Below, piece by piece: positions 41,090 to 53,100 of a DNA stretch of 64,000 bases. The stretch spans positions 1 through 64,000 of the forward strand of contig CAJNDS010000209.1 of the NCBI GenBank assembly GCA_905221605.1, read 5' to 3'. Under the pieces are notes generated by a model. That model worked only from the letters and a program-made list of their open reading frames with translations, was not told where the DNA came from and ran no database searches. Source of the DNA: Symbiodinium natans (taxonomy: Eukaryota; Sar; Dinophyceae; Suessiales; Symbiodiniaceae). Made by a program: the position numbers and the translations under genes. Positions within the stretch are counted from its first letter, which is position 1. Each line of letters opens with the position of its first letter.

Positions 41090-41936
41090 CACCTGCAGGG
41101 CAGCTGAAGGAATTGCAGGACGCGCGGACCACTGTGGTTGTGCTGGTGGTGGTGCTGGTGATGGTCGCAGCGGCGGAGGTGGCATTGGGCGTGACACCCG
41201 GTTGCTGCCACCACGGCTTCTTCGGGGTACCCGTGCAGGTCACAGGGTAGTGCGCCAGCTTGTCTGGCAGCTTGGTGGCAGGGGCGATGATGTCTCCTTG
41301 GTCATTTGTGATTTCCCCGATCTAGCATGCCGGGTTAGCACAGATATCACACACCTAGTCCGGCCCAGGTACCGCTGGGACAGTGATTCGAAGCGAGGCT
41401 GTCGCTAGCCTCGTCGCACCTGGGTACAGGGAGGACGTCACGGCTATTGCTGCACATGCGCTCTTGTCTTCATGTCCTCCACCTGAGAAAATTAGGTCCG
41501 TGCCAGCCCTGCAGCCCTGAGTAGATGCCGAGAAAATCCGAACACCCCTATACCTTTTGCTTGCCAACCTTTGAAAGCTTCCCAACCATAGAGAAGGCTG
41601 AGGCCCCGGGCGAACATCCCTCCTCCCTGGTGCAGATCTCCTCGCTGCGCAGCTCGCAGATCTGGCTTCTCGACTGATGCCTGCGCAAGCTAAGGCTTAG
41701 GATGGCTTACGGGCCTCCAGGAGTGCCCGAAGATCCCTGATGGATTGGGGACTTCGGGCCAGTGAAGTCTAGGAGGGGCTATGAAGGCACTGAGAAGGCA
41801 GGCACAACAGAACTAATTTGACTTGTCGATGTGCTCAACAGCAACGAAGCAAATGGGCGCCGCACTGAACCGACTTGCAGTTCTGGTCTTTGGTACAGAG
41901 GGCTTTGCAGGCAGCCAGGCTCACCACACCTGCCAG
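41090..41936 (-). CDS. Large modular gene, module 2: PAN-like, PSI-like and Thr-rich linker
   Basis: Blocks: 41857-41936 (LAGVVSLAACKALCTKDQNC then KSVQC), 41603-41672 (RSQICELRSEEICTREEGCS), 41355-41427 (PRCDEASDSLASNHCPSG), 41090-41300 (KLPDKLAHYPVTCTGTPKKP, WWQQPGV, TSAAATITSTTTSTTT, then ASCNSFSCPAG). It is parallel to 34335-35185 and to the terminal half-module. The Thr-rich tract differs from module 1 in length and sequence although the flanking Cys motifs are conserved, as expected for a spacer under weak constraint. Confidence 0.6.
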
Positions 41937-42069
41937 GAGTGTTAGAAAGGCTCTGGGATGAACAGCAACATGAGGCGGGCGGCTTCAATGGGACTTGCGA
42001 ATGCGTGAATGCTGCACTGGCTGCGGCCCCGGAATTCTGGGGCGGTCCAGGCGTTCTGCTGGGTAAGGG

Positions 42070-42500
42070 TGCTTTTTGTTTTTGTCACGGGTGCGGGGGG
42101 GGGGGGGTGCGTTCTTTGCTTTTGCTGCGGGAGCCGGAGGGGCGGGGGGGGCATTTTGTTTGTTGATGCGGGTTGGGGGGGGTGCCTTTTGCTACTTTTT
42201 GGTTAGGGGTGGGAATCCGAGAGTGGGCGGGGTGGGGGGGGGATATGGTTTTGTTTTTGCTGCGCGTGCGGGGGGGAGGTGTGGGCGTGGAGGTGTGGGG
42301 CAGCATGGACCTGGCTTTTTTTGCAACTTTGAGAGGAAAGCAATAATTTCTCTATGTTTTAAGAGAAAACCGACTTCCTCAGTGGGGGGGGAGAGTGGGG
42401 AGGAAGGGTGGGCGCGTGCTTTTTTGGCTGCAGGGAGGTGCGCTTTTGTTTTGTTTGCTGCAGGTGCGGAGGTGCATTTGTGTTTGCTGCGAGCGCGGGG
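42070..42500. repeat. Degenerate G-rich minisatellite, TTTTGCTGCGGGTGCGGGGG type
   Basis: Phrases such as TTTTGCTGCGGGAGCCGG, TTGTTGATGCGGGTTGGGG, TTTTTGCTGCGCGTGCGGGG and TTTGCTGCAGGTGCGGAGG recur about six times between G-runs of up to 13. The long plus-strand frame here is Gly/Ala/Phe repeat and not a gene. It lies in the spacer or intron between module 3 LamG and module 2 PAN exons. Runs of G of this length could form quadruplexes. Confidence 0.75.
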
Positions 42501-43099
42501 GCGACGCACGCCAGGTCACCCACTCACCGGGGTGGCCACCCAAAAACTCACCCACAGCCAAACAGCACCCACAACAACAAAGAACACGGGTTGCGTGTTC
42601 TGCTGTCGCCAGCTTCTGGCGCTGACTGCATTCTACTGCTGTCGGCATCGACCGGCCCAGCTGCTTGCGTCTAACTTCAATCGTGGAGAACAGGCCGGCA
42701 AACTCAACTCCTCTCCTCTTCGTCTACTGCAGCTGCACGACCAACCGCAACGACCAGCGCAACAACAGCCAAACCACTAAAAAACAACAGTGACCTTGAC
42801 AACGGCAACCGCATGTCTCAGTTTGCTGGGGCCTGAGTTGGAGTAGATGATGTTTGATTGGCAGCGGAGGTTCTTGGCCGGTGACCACGCGGCCGCCTTA
42901 TTAGACTGAGCATGTCAATTTCAAGCAGCGCTAGCAAAAAAAACATGTGTGTCAAAAACGAGCCCGCTTCTCTTTGTTCTGCCTCTCGCTCTCTATTGAC
43001 CCATCGTCCCTCAGACAAGTACCAAAGAGGAAAAAAACCCTAATTCAGAGCAGCTGACCGGACCCCTATCACGATCAATCATGAACCATGCGACTGAAC

Positions 43100-46000
43100 C
43101 ATGCAGTTCCAGTGGCCTGTGAGAACTGCGCCGTTATGTGGCTGAGGTCTGTGTCAGCGAGTACCTTCGAGGTGCCGGGATGTCGTCAAAGAGGCATGGA
43201 TTCTGAAATAACCGTCGTAGTTATACCTTAAGAACCCAAAGCCCCGACTTTCGTTTGAGGTGATTCCTGCAACAAGTCGGTGTTGGGTTCTGAAGATAGG
43301 TTGCACGGGCTTGAGGCCCAGGAGCTTCCAACAGGGAACCCAAAACCTTGAACCCTGAACCCGGCAACCCTAGTCCGGAGTCCGGAACACAAGAAGCCCG
43401 AAACACCACAAACTCCAAAGCCTCCACGCCCAAACAGATTCTAGGAGCTGCCCCTCGAGGACGGCGAGGTATCCCATATAGAAGCCCTTGAAAAGCAGAT
43501 GGTGTAGGTGGATACAGGTCGTCCCATTCCATCTCATTCCCTACTAAGAACCAGTACGTTGCGACCAGGGGACGACGTCCCAGAGCTGAACCTCAGCCCG
43601 CCATGTCATGCAGAGGTGCAAGTTTAAGGCTTCAGGTCTTGAAACGCTTGCCACGAGGGCTGAGGGCTCAAGGCCATTGTAAGATTTTACAGGGCTTGAG
43701 TGTGTAGAGTTACGGTGGTTTGGGGTTCATGGGTTTGGGCAACACCTTCCTAAGCCATCGGTGCTCACACTCGCAGAGGCAGGGAGGCAACTGTTCGAGG
43801 GTCCACACTACCAGAAACTACCGCAAGCAAAGCGGAGGTGTTACGAAACGGGACCGCCCCAGCTAAGCTTAATCAAGCCCTATGGCACGAAGGTGCGCAG
43901 CACAACGCCCGTGCCCCTCTACCAGGATGGCTTCATGAGGACTTCCGCCTCGTCGACCACTCTGTGTTTCCTCTCTTCCCTGTCTTGCCGGTCGCCACTC
44001 GAGTGGCTACTGTGCTCAGTAGCCTCGTACTTGGCCAGGAGATCAGCTTGGCCGATTCTGTTGTCAGGTAGGAAGCGATCGTTGGGGAAAAAAAGCTGTG
44101 CCCAACCTGTCAACTTGGACAGGCGCGATCTTGCCGTCGTTGGGAATCACCGACCGAGGTGAAATTATGATTACGATCCTCGACACCACCATGCACGTGA
44201 AGGTCCAGCACTCGGGCTTTGTCATGAAAAGCGCGTCGCTTGTTCTTGTGGGGCTCGTAAGAAGGGCTACACTTAGAGATTAAATGAGATTTCGGATGTT
44301 TTAGGGCTTAACGTGGGCCTGGATATGTCTGGATCGCAGAGGCAGAACTTTCCCATGGCATCGCCCGTGGTTGTTCAGCTACACGTGACAGTTGAGGACT
44401 TGCTGCTGAACTCTGTATCCATTTCCTTCAGGACAACTTCGGCTATCACACCGAACTCGCCTTGGCCCTGAATCTCATCCCGCTGATACGAAGAAAAAAG
44501 GTCCGAGCAGCTGTCGAGACCTCCCCAACCACGCCCGGCCGCTTGGAGCCCGGGACGAGGCCCAGATGAACGGGGGCACTGCCTCGAAAGATGCGGGACG
44601 GAGGGGGGGTCCGAGTTGGAGTTCGATTCCACCTACAGATGTGAGCGGAAGGCCCAAATACACCCGGACGGATCGAATCTAATGGCAATCCTTTTTTGCA
44701 TCCTGGTCTATGATCCGCTACCCGCGAATTCCTGAAGCCTTCGACCCAGCAATACGCTCCCCTAGCCCGCATGCAAACGCACGCAGGTGTCCCGGGCAAC
44801 ATGGAGCATGCTGCACCCTTCGTTCCCACCTTGCTGAGTCTACCCTCCTTACATTGAGTCCCTTGCTATAACAAGACCGTCTGCCAGGATGCCGTTGAGT
44901 AAAGCAGCGTCAGACCAGGACGGATCCTCACAATGGTCCAGAGATTTCAAGCCTAAATGCTGCACGCAAAGACCCCTGAAGCAACGACCTCAACAGTCTG
45001 AAAGCAAGCTCTGCAAGTTCATCTTCACGCTAAAAGCACAAAGCCATCAGATGCCTTCCGCTACTTTTGAGGGCGGCATGGTCACCGGGCTGTGCAAACA
45101 TTGCAGCTGGTGGTGCATACTACTGCAAGTCACAAAAGGTACTTATCGCTCTGCGCAAACGAATCAGCTTGCAATCACAATTGCGCCCAGGGACAGCATC
45201 GGCCGCAGCCTCACAGCAGACCTTCCCATTGACAATCAGCTCGATCTTCTTTCCTTTGCCGTCGTAGCGCACCTAGCAAACACACTGGCTGCAGGTGCGA
45301 GATAAGGGTGTGAGAGGGTTTGGGATGCATCTGAGCTCAAACTTTCCCGCCCCATGCAGAAAGTGCCAGGTGGCCGTCACTGCCGCCCACTCATCCGCAT
45401 ACGACGACAAGCAAAGGCATCCAATAGCAGCCTGAGTTTCCGAGTCCTGCGAGAAATGGCATTAGACGATGGCTGGTAGCAGTGGCGGGAGAACCACGAG
45501 CACAACCCAGTACTAGTAACATAATGCTGCGAAACCAGTCCTTGAAGGATCGGATTCGGAGCTGCTTAAGCGGTGTCGCCACTAGCTCCCATGCACCGAA
45601 GTCCTCCGGACCACCTGAATAGGTGCGGTCAAGAGATGTCATCAAGCACGAAAGCATTCATGGGACGCGCCCTGCCTTCTTTGAGCATCACCGTCTCCTC
45701 CTGAGCATTGTCGCTCCCCTGGAGCTTGATGTAGATCACAGCCTTTGAGGTCGTTAAAAATATCATCAAATGAGACATCTCGAGGCAAGCGCACGGAACT
45801 TCTATGTGGTATGGCGTAGCGAATCGAAAACAGTCTCCTAAGTCAAGCTCTTTTGCACATGGCAGTATTCTGCTGGACGGGCGACAGCCAAACTCGAAAA
45901 ACTTAACTTCTCTGGCTCTTGCAAGGAAAGCGGCCGTAAACTCAGAGGACTTGGTGCCTCCGAGAAGAAGCCCCGTCTTGCCGCCCAGATGATAGGAACG

Positions 46001-46180
46001 GCCTGGGATGAATGCCACACGGCGACCTGGAGAACCCCGAACCCCGCACCCTCAACCACCCAATATTTTGTCGACATTCTTCCACTTTGCCTCTGCCGAG
46101 ATGCCACCCTCTGATGGTTTAGCGGGTTCGCCATCGAACTCCACCGAGCCGCCCACGGAGCCCTGATTGGCCACCTGGCA
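43100..46180 (-). CDS. Large modular gene, module 3: laminin-G-like domain in nine or more exons
   Basis: Blocks: about 46100-46180 (VANQGSVGGSVEFDGEPAKP), 45920-46010 (YHLGGKTGLLLGGTKSSEFT), 45675-45760 (AVIYIKLQGSDNAQEETVML), 45541-45622 (FGAWELVATPLKQLRIRSFK), 45365-45446 (DSETQAAIGCLCLSSYADEW), 45185-45275 (VRYDGKGKKIELIVNGKVCC), 44515-44590 (VHLGLVPGSKRPGVVGEVST), 43560-43605 (AEVQLWDVVP), 43100-43175 (SKVLADTDLSHITAQFSQA). Between the last three lie extra protein-like frames (44375-44470 GEFGVIAEVVLKEMDTEFSS; 44110-44240 ECWTFTCMVVSRIVIIISPR; 43919-44060 RIGQADLLAKYEATEHSSHS) with no partner noticed in modules 1 and 2. These may be module-specific exons. Confidence 0.6.
45447..45540 (-). 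other. Intron with GA donor, module 3
   Basis: A 94-nt intron: exon ...TTCAAG^GACTGG and ...TCGCAG^GACTCG exon. It joins RIRSFK to DSETQAAIGC in phase 0. A GT four bases downstream would change the phase. GGACT is repeated at both borders. Confidence 0.6.
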
Positions 46181-46599
46181 AAGGAATCATGGAGAGTCAC
46201 TTAAGGGATTCCTGCTCAAGTATGGGGAGGCATGCCGACATGTCAGATCATACCAGTATATACCAGTATCAGATATGATATTCCTGAGTTCGGTTCCTAT
46301 ACCAGCTGATCGGCTGACATAACAACTTTGAGGGCCAATTCACTGAGGCTTCCGGCATTGTCTCACCATGTCTCTTACTCACATTTGTACTTGCATGTGC
46401 TTGTACATGTGTCTTCGAGACGGGCGCCGCATCTGCGTCGCTGCTGTGGCTACATGGATTTTCCTGACATAAGATCCTTCTGATGCCAGTCTATGGACAC
46501 AGTCTGGAAAGTTAGAACAGCCTAGTATATACCCTGGAGCTGCCGCGTTCGGTGACTCAAGGAAGCAGCGCTGAAGCTACTGGCGATCCCTTCCCTTTG

Positions 46600-49240
46600 G
46601 ACCTGCGCTGAGTTTTGCGCAGCCGCGGCATTCTCCGAGACATTCAATGCCGCGAAGCCTGTTGCAAACCTGGGCTCCGAGTTCTGCACATGCCGCATGA
46701 TCATAATGGACGGTACAGCTCCAGACCCCATCAAATGCAAGTGTTTCTGGGCTATGGCTTTGCGTGGTTCATCGCGAGAACAGCTATACTGGATGGAGTG
46801 CCAAAGGCAAGGAAACACCATAAGCACGCCTGATTGCATGCAGGTCACTTTCTGCAGCAAAGTTCTCCTTAGCATGCTGGACAGACGCTGCCAGTCTACA
46901 TCTCCTTCTCGGAGCACTACAACACGCCACAAGTACTTCTTCGAGTTCCATGCATCGCAACCCTGGAACACAACGCCGCCTCAAAAGCCGAACGCTCAAA
47001 ACCTCAAGACCCCCCGACATCCCACAAGCCCAAACTGCCGAACTGGGCGATCTTAGCCATGACCGTTTCCAAGCTTCGTGTGCAAGAGCTCCCACAATTT
47101 GGAGCCTCAGGCAAGGGCACTGAGTCGGCGCCGCACCAGATGCCTCGGACCCAAGGTTCCCACAATTTTGAGTCCCCACGTCACTTGGGGCACTGCACGT
47201 ACGCCATACATTCCGGGCCTGCATCATGTAGAACTACATGGGTTGTAAATAGACAATAAACTGAAATGTCAATATATATATATATATAATATAATATAAT
47301 ATATATATATATATACATATATCTATATATATATATATGTCTGCATGTGAGCTACACAAAAGCAGGCCGAAGCAAGGACTCTTTCGCTTGGGAAATGTAA
47401 ATGAGGCGAGCCTGTGAACATGCTCCGCATTCAAATCTGTTTCCTGCGTCTTCCTACGTCCTACATCTAGCAGGGCAAGGTAAGCCGGTAAGCCCAATAT
47501 CGCCAACCCCTATACAACCCTTTCCCATACAGGCCCTGGACGTGAAACCAAAAAGACCAGGAGGGTTTCGGCTCTCGCACTCGCACAAGGCAGGCAAGGA
47601 CGCGGTCGGAAGGTTCTCACTATGACAATCCGCCAGATTCCCACTCAAGCGCAGGAGGGTTTAGGGCTCAGGGCCTCAACCCTAAACGCGAAACTGCCTT
47701 TCGCTAACAAGCACAGAAACTGCCGCAGCCGTCGCAGTCTGCTGTGGCCGGGCAGACAAGGCGTTTCGAAGAGGGCTCTGCCTGCTGGCAGGTGTCCCGA
47801 CTCCTTGGACGGGCTTGAGGCTTTCAGGATTTAGGGAAGCGTCGGGAACCTCGGGGTGAAAGCTTGATGGGTTGTGGCTTTATAATGGGTTGTTCATGGT
47901 TGTTATTGTGTAATGGGTTAAAAAGTGCTGTAGGCTGTAAGTGCAGTACTTCGCCGGCATCAGCAGCCGTCCGGTGCTCCTTGCTCCTCGTGTTGTATAT
48001 TCTAGTGTACTTTATTGAAGTATACCATGATTCATTGTAAGGTCCGTTCTGGCAAATTGGTAAACCCCCCCCCAAAAAAAAGGCTCTGTCAGACTGCGGC
48101 CAGGGAGCATCTGCTTTCCGGTGGCTTTGACCTGCAATCGGCGAATGCTTACGCAGCAAGAATCCTTATTGGTTTAGGTTTGCCCAAACCCTAAACCCTG
48201 AACCCTGAACCCCAAACTCTTTTCGCAACTGAAACTTGGTGACTGCCAGAAACCCTTTTAAACTGGAAGCTGCTGCCAGAAACCCCGAACCCCTAAACAC
48301 ATGATTGGATACACTTTCACGCTTCCCGCCTGGCATGTCACCGACCTGGTTTCCTCGACTGTCGCCAAGCCGCAGCTTGGGCTGCACTCCTGCGCTTGGT
48401 GCCCATCGTAGGGCCTCTCGTATCGGGGCCTCAATAACTAGAATAGGGTTGGTCTTAAAGCGAAAGGTGAAATGACGAACTGCTCCATTTACCAAGGAGG
48501 GCTGAAATTCGAGGATGTTGGGGGAGAGGCGGGGGGGGTAGTGCAGACGGGGGGTACTGATTGGCCCACAAAGAAACCACTTGAAGCCGCAATCTGCCAA
48601 GCCCTTTTGGCTGTCCTTGGTTTCATCCCAGTTCTCGAAGACCCACGAAGCCATGTTGCAGCACTCGTCGACCTGGCGAGCAGGGATTTCCTGTCAAGTG
48701 TGGGCTCTGACCAAAGCTGAGACAGCCCTATCAAAAAACCAGTAGGGTTGCGAACGTCACTGCACTTGTGAGCAAAATCCAAGCGCTTCCAGGTGCACAG
48801 GAGAGAAAACCCGGAGCTAAGCCCTTTTGCCTCGCAAACGCCAGCGCACCGATCGAGCCGGTCCGCGACGGGCTTCAACAAGTAGCCTAAGTGGGGATAT
48901 GTGGAGATCTTCGGAAGTGCAGATCGTAAGTGGTCCGAAGTTTTAAGGTGTTGTCAAGTTTTCGTGCCCTTGTCGCTTCATGCCAGCTGGACCTACAAAG
49001 CAAGCAAGACCTGCTAGACAGCCATGGGAACTGTGAACCATTGCGAACCTGGTCTTGTGAAGCTTTCCTCCCCAAAGGCTGCACCCATCCGGCATGCCTC
49101 GCGGACAGAGGAAGAAGTCGCAGGTGGCGATGGTGGTGGTGGAGGTTGTTGTGCCAGTCGTGGTGGTTGTCGTAGTCTCCGTTGTAGTGGTCGTTGTGCT
49201 GGTGCTGGTGCTTGTGGTCGTCACCTGCAGCACATGTCCC
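46600..49240 (-). CDS. Large modular gene, module 3: Thr-rich linker, TSP1-like and Cys-rich exons
   Basis: Blocks: 49100-49240 (VTTTSTSTSTTTTTTETTTT continuing Thr-rich, then ATCDFFLCPRG; acceptor CTGCAG just upstream); 48775-48880 (DRLDRCAGVCEAKGLSSGFS, PAN-like); 48600-48680 (VDECCNMASWVFENWDETKD); 48330-48400 (QECSPSCGLATVEETRSVTC); 48105-48140 (KATGKQMLPG); 47700-47780 (RLVCPATADCDGCG); 47080-47155 (CGADSVPLPEAPNCGSSC); 46600-46970 (a long frame with WRVVVLREGDVDWQRLSSML and FATGFAALNVSENA). Unlike modules 1 and 2 there is no PAN/PSI/KKPWW set ahead of the Thr-rich tract. The preceding exons belong to the TSP1-like N-terminal region. Confidence 0.6.
47561..47600. repeat. Dispersed ~38-bp element, best-preserved copy
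   Basis: GAGGGTTTCGGCTCTCGCAC then TCGCACAAGGCAGGCAAGG. It is used here as the reference for the family (11921, 16062, 57333, 57395, partly 25015 and 39246). It lies in a presumed intron of module 3. Confidence 0.55.
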
Positions 49241-50136
49241 GAACCAAACATCATACTTCTGACAAATTGGAAAGCTAACGAGCTGACATCACAACCTCAG
49301 GCCCTAGACACGTGCTGTATGCGGCGGCGGCTGCTGCTGTTGCTGCTGCTCCTCCTCCATCATGTGCCCCAATGCCCTTATACTGTAGCAACTCAGCCCA
49401 TCTGTCGCTACAAAGCTCACGGCTTGAGGGAAAGGTTTGCATGTTCCGTTGTCATGCATTGGTCTTGGAAAGCATGCACTGGCAGCCATTGGCAGTTAAT
49501 AGTCACCCATCGGCCGGGCCAACCCCGGCTGCAGTTACGGATGGTCGGCTCTAGGACACAGCGCACTCTTGCTTCACGGGTGTCTTGGTGGAATCAAAGC
49601 CTAAACCCCAAAACCCTAAACCCTAAACCTTTTTTGCATCCGGACTTGGGCAGTCGACCCTTAAACCCTATTTTCTCAACCCTTGAAGATGAGAATCCCT
49701 CCTCCCTCTCACACCGCAAATGAAAGGCCGTGGGTGGCCAGACACACAGTCCGGCCCAGCGGCACACAGCGGGGTTGCCGGACAGAGGATGCGCGCTGTC
49801 GCCGGCTTCGGCCCTTTAGGGCTTAAGAGGGATTAAGAGGTTTAACAGGGTTTCGTAGGGCTTCATGGGGTTTGATAAGGTTTATTAGGCTTACAGGTTT
49901 TTTGTGGTTTTTGCGGCACCCGGGTGTAGGGTTTAAGGTGCCTCGCGGACTGTCACGCCACTCTGGGGTTTAGGGGTGTGTTCATCGAGCTCTAAAGGCT
50001 ACCAGCCTGCCTGGCCCTTGCTCACCCCACTTTCGTGTCTGCTGTGGAAACGCTTGTGCTTGGACTAAGGATTGGGCACTCACATTTACGCGAGCACACA
50101 CTGTATCATGGGATGTCATGGGCTTGAAACCCGAAT

Positions 50137-53100
50137 CTGCCTTTGCAGAGATCGTCGGCCACGACCTTTCCCGTGTCAGGCTCGTTGCAAGTCACAGGCC
50201 GCTCCTGCGTCTGCTGACCTTCATGGAAAGCTTAGGGCTCAGGGCTTGGGGCTTATATACGGCTTATAAAATTTAGGGGCGACTTCTTTAACTCCGATCA
50301 TCAAGAGACTTCCATGGCAAAGAGCCTCCGCGGTGCTGTGATGTGGTTTGGGAGCCCCGAGATTCTGTCGGATTCCTGCGCCCTCTCGAAAACTCCTTCA
50401 TTTCTTTTGCATCCTCCTTTCGGCAGCGTTCGGCCGCCAGCTCTTGCTACTTCAGATTTCGCCGTGTGACGGCGACTATGCAGAAAAATCACATCGCAAA
50501 TGGGCGATCGGGTAGGCTGCAACGAAGTGATTGTTCATCATCCTCTTCACTGCGGCATACGCAAATGTTCTGCATACATACGGCACCAAGTGCACCCTAG
50601 GCAAAACTAGTCCTACATTGTTTCGTATGAAGCTGTTCTGTGGAGAGCCGGGCGTTGCTTCCGCGCATCATGCATAACTGATTTTACCGCTGGCTCAATG
50701 TCACATCTAAAGGCATAACTTCTGCGGAATCCATATGCTTGTGTACAAAGCAACAACCCTTTCAATGGAGCATGCCGGTGTTGTGATTGTGTTGAGTCCC
50801 ATATTCTGCCGCTTGACGAAAAAGCGCTCCTTGTTCACGGTTCACAGACCCAAGCTACTGAAGCTACTGCACAAACGAGTTCAGAATCGGATGCATGTAA
50901 TTAACATAGTCCGGGCGGATGAGCCGACGCGACAACCCATGACAACTCATGACGACCAATGACAACCACATCAGCCACACCGCCTTGGCCGCAATCCTCG
51001 GGGCAGTCGTAGGTGGCGTTGCCCCTCGGGCTGAGATGCAATCTGCAAAAACACTGAAACTTTTGCCGAACCTGGGGACATGCCACCGGCCTGGACAGTA
51101 GTATGATATGCCACGTGCTAGCGCGCACAGGGGTGCCTCTTCTCAACCGTGCAGCGTACCGAGCCGTGACTGGCTCTGCATCACGCGGAGCTATGTCGAC
51201 AAGGCACCAGGGGCTGTAGATCCACTCCGGGCATGCCTGTGTCGCAGAACAGGCGACCTGGATGACGAGCCATGCAGCTACATGGGCTCGCCGAGCAGCA
51301 TCTCCCACAAGGGTAATTAACTCTTGATGAGCTCCTCTCTTGATTAAAGGCACCATGCTACGCAGACCCGTTTTCTGAGATGTTTGCTTCGTATGCGACA
51401 AACCCTGCAACCTCTATCCCGCGATGGATGGCAAGAGGCTGCCCAAAGCCCTGGTCAAGAATCGCTTACTATGTTTGGAGCTCTGGCCACATAAACCACA
51501 GGTGTCTCAGAAAGTCAACCTTAGTGGAGGGTGGGGGAAAGCAAGGACAAAGGGGGCAAGAAATGGGGGGGGAGCTTCGCAAGTGACGTGAGTTCTGACA
51601 AAGGGACTTTAAGCGTCCAAGCCCTGCAGGACATCGGGCTGGCAGAAGTAAGAACAAGTCTTTTCGGCTCCCCAATTGCAAGCTCACAGCCCTAAGTCCC
51701 TAAGCCTAAGCTTGCTCATCTCACACCCTGAAGCTCGGACTGCACCCAGATGGCAGCAAGCTGGCGCTCCTGCCCTTGCTCCTGCCCTTGAATGCCACCA
51801 GGCTAAACCAAAAAAATGAAACAAGGAAGCACATCAGTCACAGGGCAGGGCGGCCTTGCCGGAGGGCGGCTTGGCTTCGGCACAGAAGCGCTCCTCCACG
51901 GCGCGGCCGGAACCATCCTTTTGAGCGCCGGGACTTATTCCCTAACAGCAACCCTAAACTCGTAAACTCTAGGGCCGTCTACCTTTTTTGGAGGCCCAGG
52001 CTGTGTTAAGAAGTCTGCCCCTTCCAACTGGCCATGCTGTGTGCATCTTGCCTCGCAAGTCACTGTGCGATTGCTGATCCTTGGTGTGCACAGGACGTGG
52101 CATGCGCACCCATTGCGGCACAAAATGCGGCGGCAAGAACTGGCTCCTCAACACAAAGTCAAAACGACCTGAGTCAGCTTCTCTGCCGTTGAACCTACAA
52201 AGAATGAGTGTGCGAATGCTAGCGGCCCGAGGCTGAAAAACAACGAACCTGGAACCACTCTCTCGTGCGTGCAACACATTTGGAATCCAGCTATGAAAAC
52301 CTCTGGGCCCTAAACGGCCCTAGACCTCACCCTGAACCTTAGAAGCTCTTTGGCACAAGGGGCTTTTCCACCTCGCCACACTCAGTGGAGCACTTGCCCG
52401 TGTTTGACCAATCTCCGGTCTTCCACTTTGTGGCCGAGCAGCACACGGCCCTGGAGGTTTTGGACTTCAACTCACACTCAGGTGCACAGCAGGGGTGTTG
52501 CCTTGGTCAAGCTTTGCAGGGTGTCTCGGCTCTAGCGGCAGGAGGCTACGGGCTTTCGTGTTCAACGACTTTCGGGACAAAGAGCGAGAAGGAGAAAAGA
52601 GCTTGCAACCTCTAAACTAATCAGCCAGAAACCCAAACCAATCTTGCTCAGGACGGGTTCGCGAGTCGGCACTTTGCTGCCAAGGCGCTCTGAACACGTC
52701 ATGCCATCTTGGATTGAGGCACGTGGTATGTTCACAAAACTTGATTCGTTGTGTTGCTGCTGGGCATGTCAACACAAAGCTTGGTCGAAACCCATGGCAG
52801 TATCGTCTGGCAGGCTGGGAGGCCCGTGTCGCGGCTGTTCTAGATTCTACTCGGTGCTGTCTCTATAATCGATTCTGGCCGCTTCAGTTCATGGTGCTGA
52901 GAACGAGGCCTAATACCGAAATACCCGAATGCCCCAAGCCCAAACCCCAACCCTATTCTGAGGTATGTCTGCGGTCGCGCCGCCGCAGATGCGCGCCGGG
53001 AATCGCACCGTGGAACCCTCGGGGCAGTCTTCAGCTGAGCACACCTGCATGCGTTGCGATCTTTCCACATATTACAGAGAGAATGAGAAACAGAGAGAGA

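Noticed and set aside
42076-42780. 234-codon plus-strand Gly/Ala/Phe-rich frame
   Set aside because: It follows a degenerate G-rich minisatellite and is opposite in strand to every supported gene.
24145-46180. Reading each module as an independent tandem gene
   Set aside because: Not fully excluded, but no start, signal peptide or SL acceptor was seen between modules; spacing is as short as 0.53 kb and the only stop at the end of a conserved block is in the terminal half-module.
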